A stretch of DNA of 64,000 nucleotides, from the NCBI GenBank assembly GCA_964539805.1, contig CAZIKN010000006.1:39093-103092 (forward strand), read 5' to 3'. The position numbers and the translations under genes are program-made. Source of the DNA: M3007 sp964539805 (GTDB lineage: Bacteria; Bacteroidota; Bacteroidia; Chitinophagales; Saprospiraceae). Positions 58,859-64,000 of this stretch are shown piece after piece; position 1 is the stretch's first letter; every line of letters begins with the position of its first letter. A model generated the notes under the pieces. It was not told the origin of the DNA, did no database searches, and worked only from the letters and a program-made list of their open reading frames with translations.

Positions 58859-59057
58859 CTGCATCCCAGCAAAAGCGTCACGTTGTGGATGCACGCTGTC
58901 GGTCAGGCATGGCACACCATTGTTGCCCGATGTCGCGTCGGGCCGAAAACTCCCCGGCGGGGTAAGGGACGGGCGCTAAGTTCACCCGGTGTGTTGGGTG
59001 GAACAGGGCAAACCCTCTGTTGTGCCCCGGCGCAGACTTGCCGGACAGGGTTTGGGC
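58859..59057. other. GC-rich block of consecutive hairpins
   Basis: In an AT-rich setting, five stem-loops follow each other: GCATCC/GGATGC (58861-58892), GCCCGA/TCGGGC (58925-58943), CCCC/GGGG (58952-58962), CACCC/GGGTG (58983-59000) and the nested CAAACCCT/AGGGTTTG with CCGGC/GCCGG inside (59009-59054). The 333-bp gap has no convincing gene. Possible structured RNA, or a long structured 5' region of the T9SS gene at 59151. Confidence 0.45.
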
Positions 59058-59150
59058 AACCTCGCACGAAGGCGCAGCGGGAAAGGAACGACGGAAAAAG
59101 CAAAAGGCTGCGTGTCGTGCGCGGCATTTTCAACCAATAAATCTATCACT

Positions 59151-62018
59151 ATGAATTTTAAATCAACACAACTCGCTACGTTATTTTTTCTATTCATGAT
59201 AAGCACCTGGCAACTATCTTTTGCCCAAAGTTGGGAAAAAGAAATCGAGGTGCCAATTGGGAAGTCGGCAACAACCAATCGGGTGAAGGTATTGCCTGAT
59301 GGTAGCATATTAAAAGGGGCCTATCTTACAAACATTAACGGCTCCGGAACGGTAAACCAAATTCAATTGACCAGAATAGGAATAAACGGGGTGGTATATT
59401 GGAATAGGTTTTATGAAATGCCTTCAGCCAATTGGTACAATGGTCCTTGGATGTTTGATTTGGAGGCAACTTTGGATGGTACAATCTATTTGGCAGGCAC
59501 AGTAAATGTCGGAAATGACCGGCAGGTACGAATTTGGCGGCTCAATGCATCCGGACAGATTTCCTGGGTTCGCACTTTTGGGCTTGCTTCTCGATTGGAA
59601 GCAGTCGAGGATATGACTATGACCCATGAAGGAGATATACTTATTTCGGGCACTGACCAAAACAAACCATTTTTATTGAAGGTAAAACCCAATGGCACCC
59701 AAGACTGGATAAAATACATCAACAACTCGACGGCCTATGGAGCAGACGGCGTAGCGCTATCTGCCAATGGCAATATTGCCATCACGGGGAGTTCTGGCGG
59801 CTATGCTTATCTTGCATTGTTATCGCCGGATGCCGTATTGCTTTGGCAGAACACTTATCCTTACAGGGGACAAAACTTTGGCATTGCCGCTATGCCGGAT
59901 AGTTCCTGGGTAGTTTGTGGGAATTATATCCAAGAACCTTCTTCTGATTTTGATCCTTTTTTAATGGTTACGGATAAAAATGGAACCCTTTTATGGGAAC
60001 ACCATGAAGGGCCGGATAATACGAATGAATATTATTCGCAAGTTGTAGTGGCTCAAAATGGAAACATCTATGTAGCAGGTTCGATATTCATATCGCTAAA
60101 TGCTGCTGGCCTCATTGCACGATTCGATGCAAAGGGAAACCTTCTTTCTGACCACCAATATGGTCAGCTGTTTCGCAGGGAAAACTTAGATGATCTTGCG
60201 CTGCTTCCTGATGGCGGACTTGTTGGCGCCGGATTGGTGACATATAACAGCGGCGGCGCGCAAGGTTGGGTCTTTCTGGAAGGTTCCGAAGGGGAACTAA
60301 ACAACAACCTATTGAAAGGGAAACTTTTTTCAAACCTCGACAATAATTGCAATTTTGATGCTGGATCGGATATACCAATGCCCAATCGTTATGTCACTAT
60401 CAGCAAAGGGTCTGACATGATCACCCTTCCAACCGACGCTGACGGCAATTATAAAATTAGTGTTGATACCGGCCATTTTGAAATTACCACGGACCTCAAC
60501 CTAAACTATTGGGAACCATGCCGTGAAAGCAACGCTGTTGTTTTTAAAAATTTCAATGACAGCGCACAATTGGACTACCCGCTCACCCATGCTTTGAATT
60601 GCCCTGATATGACCATTGACATTAGTACAAGCATGTTGCGGCGATGTTTTCCATCTCATTACACCGTCGCTTATTGCAACAATGGGACCACGACAGCAGT
60701 AGGTGCCTATGTAGATATTTTTCTGCCTGCGGAATTAACGCTGACTTCCTCAAGCATTGCCTCATCGCCATTAGGCGCTAATGCTTTTCGTTTTCAAATT
60801 GGTGATGTAGCGCCCCTGCAATGCGGAACTTTTTTCTTTACAGTTCAGGTTGGCTGTGATAATGTACAAATCGGCGATGTGCTTTGCGTTTCTGCAAAAA
60901 TTTATCCTGACACTATTTGTATTACACCCAATCTGCTTTGGTCAGGAGCCGCGCTTACATTGGCAGGCAGCTGTGACGGGGATTCTGTTCAATTTATGAT
61001 TAAAAACACTGGAACCAGCAGTATGGCAGCCCCAAAGACGCTTTTTGTAACACGAAATGCCGATAATTACTGGCAAACCGCTGTCCTCCTTGACGTTGGG
61101 GAATCGCGATCGTTTCGGTTTGAGGCAAATGAGGAGATTTGGCATGCTGAGATTGACCAGGAACCTTATTTCCCAACACCTTCTCATCCAAGTGCAACTA
61201 TTGATGCATGCAATGGCATTGCTTCCAATACCAAAGTTCTGCAATTTGCCTCGGACGACGCAATAAACACGTCTGAACGGGATTGCCACGAAGTAATAGG
61301 CTCTTGGGATCCCAACGATAAAACCGGTTATCCATTAGGTATAGGCACTGAACATCAAATACGCCCTAATACGGAATTAGAATACCATATCCGATTTCAG
61401 AATACGGGTACCGATACGGCTTTTACTGTAGTCATTAGGGACACGCTTTCTCCCTTTTTGCAACACTCCACTTTGAAAGTTGGCGCATCCAGTCACCCAT
61501 TTAAATATAATATTCGAAATGGAGTTTTAGAGTTTGTATTCAATGACATCCTCCTTCCAGACTCCAATGTAAATGAGCCTGCATCTCATGGCTTTATCAA
61601 TTTCCGCATTGCTCAAAAGCCTGGCCTACCGGTTAGCACGACTATTTACAACCGAGCGGGCATTTATTTTGACTTTAACGAAGCCGTGTTGACCAATACA
61701 ACATTTCACAGGATAACACCGGTCTTAACATCGGTCTTACCAGAACCCAATAGTCCGTCATCTCAGGGAAGGGTACAAATTTATCCAAACCCGGGTGCAG
61801 GTGATATAAGGCTCAGTGTACAGAATTTGCCTTTAGAGGTGCAGGCGATACCAATTCGATTACAATTTTGGCGAGGCGACGGGACTTGGTGGGAAGAACA
61901 CCTGCTAAATCCAGTAGACCAACACTTGAATTGCAATAACTGGCCTAAAGGGGTTTATTTGTTTAGAGCCGTATCTGCCGGTAGGATTTTAGGGCAAGGT
62001 AAGTTCCTAAAGCTATAA
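59151..62018 (+). CDS. Giant secreted T9SS protein with propeller-like N-half and DUF7619-type repeat
   Basis: 955 aa from ATG 59151 (signal peptide MNFKSTQLATLFFLFMISTW); the longer frame back to 58989 runs through the hairpin block and has no signal. Residues 40-390 are propeller-like repeats (LDGTIYLAGTVN, GDILISGTDQNKPFLLKV, GNIYVAGSIF). Then a SdrD-B-like/Cys stretch (LDNNCNFDAGSDIPMPNRYV) and the adhesion-like conserved-repeat domain seen in Bacteroidota (SWDPNDKTGYPLGIG, EYHIRFQNTGTDTAFTVVIR, NRAGIYFDFNEAVLTNTTFH). A T9SS tail closes it (GRVQIYPNPGAGDIRL, KGVYLFRAVSAG). Surface or extracellular adhesin-like role likely. Confidence 0.85.
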   Translation: MNFKSTQLATLFFLFMISTWQLSFAQSWEKEIEVPIGKSATTNRVKVLPDGSILKGAYLTNINGSGTVNQIQLTRIGINGVVYWNRFYEMPSANWYNGPWMFDLEATLDGTIYLAGTVNVGNDRQVRIWRLNASGQISWVRTFGLASRLEAVEDMTMTHEGDILISGTDQNKPFLLKVKPNGTQDWIKYINNSTAYGADGVALSANGNIAITGSSGGYAYLALLSPDAVLLWQNTYPYRGQNFGIAAMPDSSWVVCGNYIQEPSSDFDPFLMVTDKNGTLLWEHHEGPDNTNEYYSQVVVAQNGNIYVAGSIFISLNAAGLIARFDAKGNLLSDHQYGQLFRRENLDDLALLPDGGLVGAGLVTYNSGGAQGWVFLEGSEGELNNNLLKGKLFSNLDNNCNFDAGSDIPMPNRYVTISKGSDMITLPTDADGNYKISVDTGHFEITTDLNLNYWEPCRESNAVVFKNFNDSAQLDYPLTHALNCPDMTIDISTSMLRRCFPSHYTVAYCNNGTTTAVGAYVDIFLPAELTLTSSSIASSPLGANAFRFQIGDVAPLQCGTFFFTVQVGCDNVQIGDVLCVSAKIYPDTICITPNLLWSGAALTLAGSCDGDSVQFMIKNTGTSSMAAPKTLFVTRNADNYWQTAVLLDVGESRSFRFEANEEIWHAEIDQEPYFPTPSHPSATIDACNGIASNTKVLQFASDDAINTSERDCHEVIGSWDPNDKTGYPLGIGTEHQIRPNTELEYHIRFQNTGTDTAFTVVIRDTLSPFLQHSTLKVGASSHPFKYNIRNGVLEFVFNDILLPDSNVNEPASHGFINFRIAQKPGLPVSTTIYNRAGIYFDFNEAVLTNTTFHRITPVLTSVLPEPNSPSSQGRVQIYPNPGAGDIRLSVQNLPLEVQAIPIRLQFWRGDGTWWEEHLLNPVDQHLNCNNWPKGVYLFRAVSAGRILGQGKFLKL

Positions 62019-62032
62019 ATACCCACTTTCGT

Positions 62033-62118
62033 GTGCTGGTTTTTTGAAAACACAGAAATCAAGCGACTGATCAAGGAGCCCCCGGTAACAACATAAGGGA
62101 CATTTATGACCACACGGG
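62033..62118 (+). pseudogene. DUF58 gene relic B
   Basis: GGTTTTTTGAAAACACAGAA, ATCAAGCG-CTGATCAA and GACATTTATGACCACAC follow DUF58 bases 56447-56530 with scattered changes and small indels; the frame is lost. It lies just before the stop of the convergent ATPase gene. Confidence 0.75.
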
Positions 62119-62123
62119 TGGCA

Positions 62124-63554
62124 TTAGACCCCTACAAACAAGACATCCATGGTCAGCTGTTTGTCAATTAGCCCCAGGCTGTGCTCATTTTCCACAATGC
62201 CGAAAGTACTCAGCACATTGAGGAAAACGTGTTTTCGGGTTTGGGTATAGTGTTTGAACAGTGCAGATTTGGTGCGCATTTCGTCGGCCAATGCTTTGTC
62301 CATGAAGAGGGGTTCTTTATAAAATTTGATTTCAAAAAGATTGATGGCATTGTCGTTGCGATCAATAAGCAAATCAATTTGAAGGCCCGGATGGCCGTCT
62401 TTGCCGCTTTGGTAAAACCCCGATGCTTCGGCATAAATGCCAGAAATACCGAGGGCATGGTTGATTTGTTCGATGTGTTTGAGGCATATACTCTCAAAAG
62501 CATAGCCGCTCCAACTTTTGTATTGTTGGGTCTGACTCAGGTGTTGCCATTGGTTTTTGCCTTGATGTTGTTGGTTTTCAATAAATTGCAGGTAAAAAAG
62601 AGAGTATTCGTCCGTGAGCCTATAACGGGCCTCTTTCTTTTTTTTGCCAAAGGGCGGGTAAACAGAAATAAACCCCGAGGCTTCCAACTCCTCCAGACAG
62701 AGGGAAAAACCGCCCCCGTCCGCCAGCGAGGTAGCCGCCAACAGTTCAGCCCGGCTCATACCCGACCACTTTTGGGCCAGCGCCCGGATGATACGGATGT
62801 GGTTTTCAGCGTCATCGAACAGGGCGGGGTAGAGTTTGCCAAATTCCTGTGTCAGTACTCCGCCTCTTTGAAAGCATATATCGTTGATGTTCTGTACGGC
62901 TGTTTTCCCGCTTTCCACTTCGTTCAGATATTGCGGCACCCCGCCCATCGCCATATAAAGTTGTAATATCTGATACCGATCCAAACGGACATGCCTGTTT
63001 TTTAGAAATGCCTCGGTTTCTTGTAAATTGAAGGGCTGTAGTTCGATGCGCCGGGTGATACGGTTGTGTAGACCTCCCTTATCGTTCACCACTTTTTGAA
63101 TCATCCAGGATGCCGCCGATCCACAGATTACGACTACAAGATTTTGGTGCGAAGCCCAGATGTTCCAGAAGAAACTGAAGGCGTTCAAAAAACCGGATTT
63201 TCGTGCTGCAAGCCACGGGAGTTCATCAAAAAAAAGTACTTTTCGAGCCTTGTTCTCCGATTTTTCCAAGCAATCGGTCAGGGCAAAAAAAGCCTCCTGC
63301 CACGAGGCCAAGGGCTTTGTAGGGGCCAATTCTCCAAATGCCTTGCGCATTTGTACCCGAAAGTTCTCTAACTGTTCTTTGCGCGGAGCATGCTGCACAC
63401 CAATGGTTTCAAAGTGGATGTGTTCGGCATACACCGTCTTGATCAAAAAGGTTTTGCCCACCCTCCGGCGACCTATTACGGCCACTAATTCTGCCTCATT
63501 GGAGCGCAAAGCCTTTTCGAGTATTCCTTTTTCTTTTTCTCTTCCAATCAGCAT
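62124..63554 (-). CDS. AAA ATPase with DUF234/PD-(D/E)XK-like C-terminus (COG1672 type)
   Basis: 476 aa. Opens MLIGREKEKGILEKALRSNE, P-loop VIGRRRVGKTFLIK, Walker B VLFFDELPWLA, sensor SAASWMIQKV, and FNLQETEAFLKN. A winged-helix-like middle (SGMSRAELLAATSLADGGGF) leads to a C-terminal domain with QIDLLIDRND and NLFEIKFYK, the D...ExK pattern of PD-(D/E)XK nucleases. This is the layout of the archaeal-type ATPases with a DUF234 tail, found in many bacteria and of poorly known job, often in variable regions. Confidence 0.85.
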   Translation of the reverse strand: MLIGREKEKGILEKALRSNEAELVAVIGRRRVGKTFLIKTVYAEHIHFETIGVQHAPRKEQLENFRVQMRKAFGELAPTKPLASWQEAFFALTDCLEKSENKARKVLFFDELPWLAARKSGFLNAFSFFWNIWASHQNLVVVICGSAASWMIQKVVNDKGGLHNRITRRIELQPFNLQETEAFLKNRHVRLDRYQILQLYMAMGGVPQYLNEVESGKTAVQNINDICFQRGGVLTQEFGKLYPALFDDAENHIRIIRALAQKWSGMSRAELLAATSLADGGGFSLCLEELEASGFISVYPPFGKKKKEARYRLTDEYSLFYLQFIENQQHQGKNQWQHLSQTQQYKSWSGYAFESICLKHIEQINHALGISGIYAEASGFYQSGKDGHPGLQIDLLIDRNDNAINLFEIKFYKEPLFMDKALADEMRTKSALFKHYTQTRKHVFLNVLSTFGIVENEHSLGLIDKQLTMDVLFVGV

Positions 63555-63578
63555 TTTACAAAGTATTAAAAATAATAT

Positions 63579-63615
63579 GTCGCGGAATGTGGCAAAAATA
63601 CGGAGATTCCGCGAC
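63579..63615. promoter_or_regulatory. Inverted repeat around a -7 box upstream of the ATPase gene
   Basis: Arms GTCGCGGAAT (63579-63588) and ATTCCGCGAC (63606-63615) enclose a minus-strand TATTTTTG box (63593-63600). An operator wrapped around the promoter is the natural reading. Confidence 0.5.
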
Positions 63616-63676
63616 TTATCATGGCCTTGCGGATAGAATTATTCCATTATTTTGTAACTACTTACCATGGTATATA

Positions 63677-63750
63677 AATTGAACCACAAAAGGCACAAAA
63701 GGACACAAAAAACCGTAAGGTGTACCTTTTGTGCCTTTTGTGGTTCAATT
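63677..63750. repeat. 26-bp perfect inverted repeat with CACAAAAGG core
   Basis: Arms 63677-63702 and 63725-63750 begin AATTGAACCACAAAAGG; loop 22 bp. It occupies the 283-bp gap between the ATPase gene and the next minus-strand gene. Could terminate the gene ending at 63838 or be a mobile palindromic repeat. Confidence 0.8.
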
Positions 63751-63837
63751 ATAGGCTTAATTAGTCTGTGTGGTAAATAGATACTTTTTTAATGGCCTGA
63801 TACCAATGCCCAACAGCGCAACAAAAACACACGGATG

Positions 63838-64000
63838 CTAAAACTCAATTTCATAACACCCCACATCGGGCTTGGTGGCATCGCGTGTTTTCCCATCCAG
63901 GTCCTTTGTGATATTGGGGATGGGTACACCAAATTTGTTGGCAATGGAGCGCAGGGTATCCAAGCGATAGAGGTTTTTATTGGGATTGATAAATATGGTG
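63838..64000 (-). CDS. C-terminal end of a probable right-handed beta-helix protein (cut by window edge)
   Basis: Minus-strand frame open from the window edge to the TAG at 63838-63840. It encodes ...NKNLYRLDTLRSIANKFGVP, then KDLDGKTRDATKPDVGCYEIEF. The DLDGKTR ... PDVGCYE ending is what I know from right-handed parallel beta-helix proteins (pectate-lyase-like and choice-of-anchor types, DxxGxxR...PDIGAYE). Only 53 residues are seen, so the call is on the tail alone. Confidence 0.65.
   Translation of the reverse strand, partial: TIFINPNKNLYRLDTLRSIANKFGVPIPNITKDLDGKTRDATKPDVGCYEIEF

Noticed and set aside
58883..59140. Open frames on both strands of the GC-rich block, including an N-terminal extension of the giant protein
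   Set aside because: Arg/Gly/Pro-rich nonsense from high GC; a good signal peptide starts at 59151.
62181..62966. A 261-codon plus-strand frame opposite the ATPase gene
   Set aside because: Complement of a gene with clear P-loop and Walker B motifs; composition is typical of an antisense shadow.

Overview
This window is a piece of a Bacteroidota chromosome, most like the Saprospirales. The support comes from the genes themselves: four secreted proteins or protein pairs with C-terminal T9SS (type IX secretion) sorting tails, the gliding lipoprotein GldD, a long (312 aa) Bacteroidota-type NusB, a SusC/TonB-type receptor with a carboxypeptidase-like N-terminal domain, and repeated TAnnTTTG boxes (the -7 element of the Bacteroidota housekeeping promoter) ahead of genes. 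No rRNA, tRNA or CRISPR array was recognised. About 46 protein genes are supported; both window edges cut a gene, and a 100-base N gap at 9024-9123 sits inside a false duplication.

Layout. 1-3,050: start of a membrane Fe-S oxidoreductase (minus), a PyrR-like phosphoribosyltransferase, nusB and prs. 3,364-6,983: a minus-strand operon gldD, Rieske oxygenase, carbonic anhydrase, lycopene cyclase. 7,127-13,133: LysM/DPBB protein, a lipoprotein, an MsbA-type exporter (assembly artefact in front of it), a secreted protein and a MarR-type regulator. 13,239-21,665: TonB receptor, carB behind a leader-peptide/terminator that looks like an attenuator, an outer-membrane barrel protein and a TMTC-like membrane TPR protein. 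21,909-27,212: TPR protein, etfBA, a penicillin-binding carboxypeptidase and a T9SS cargo protein. 27,366-31,370 (minus): purQ, an LRR protein, a HExxH/VWA-like peptidase and ruvB, with a possible small RNA or leader upstream of purQ. 31,744-34,080: a HTH regulator with a perfect palindrome in front, and a secreted nuclease/phosphatase-fold protein.

34,243-43,191 is a seven-gene plus-strand cluster: membrane-fusion adaptor, TolC, ABC ATPase, two MacB/FtsX permeases, a sigma-54-type response regulator and a histidine kinase. It reads as a self-contained tripartite export machine with its own sensor. 43,157-50,338 holds a membrane protein, an acyltransferase, miaA, a flippase, a dynamin-like GTPase and folD. 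50,505-53,638 is a tandem pair of secreted metalloproteases; the first is broken at a run of ten C, which could be an on/off switch or a sequencing error. 53,673-56,674: a lipoprotein, a palindromic 78-bp tandem repeat, lipB and a DUF58 gene.

56,683-62,120 is the most accessory part: a PIN-domain toxin-antitoxin pair flanked by 110-bp copies of the DUF58 3' end, a low-GC orphan membrane protein, a GC-rich hairpin block and a giant T9SS protein, ending in another DUF58 relic. An ATPase of the COG1672/DUF234 type and the tail of a probable beta-helix protein close the window. A dispersed repeat of about 70 bp occurs five times, always at gene edges.
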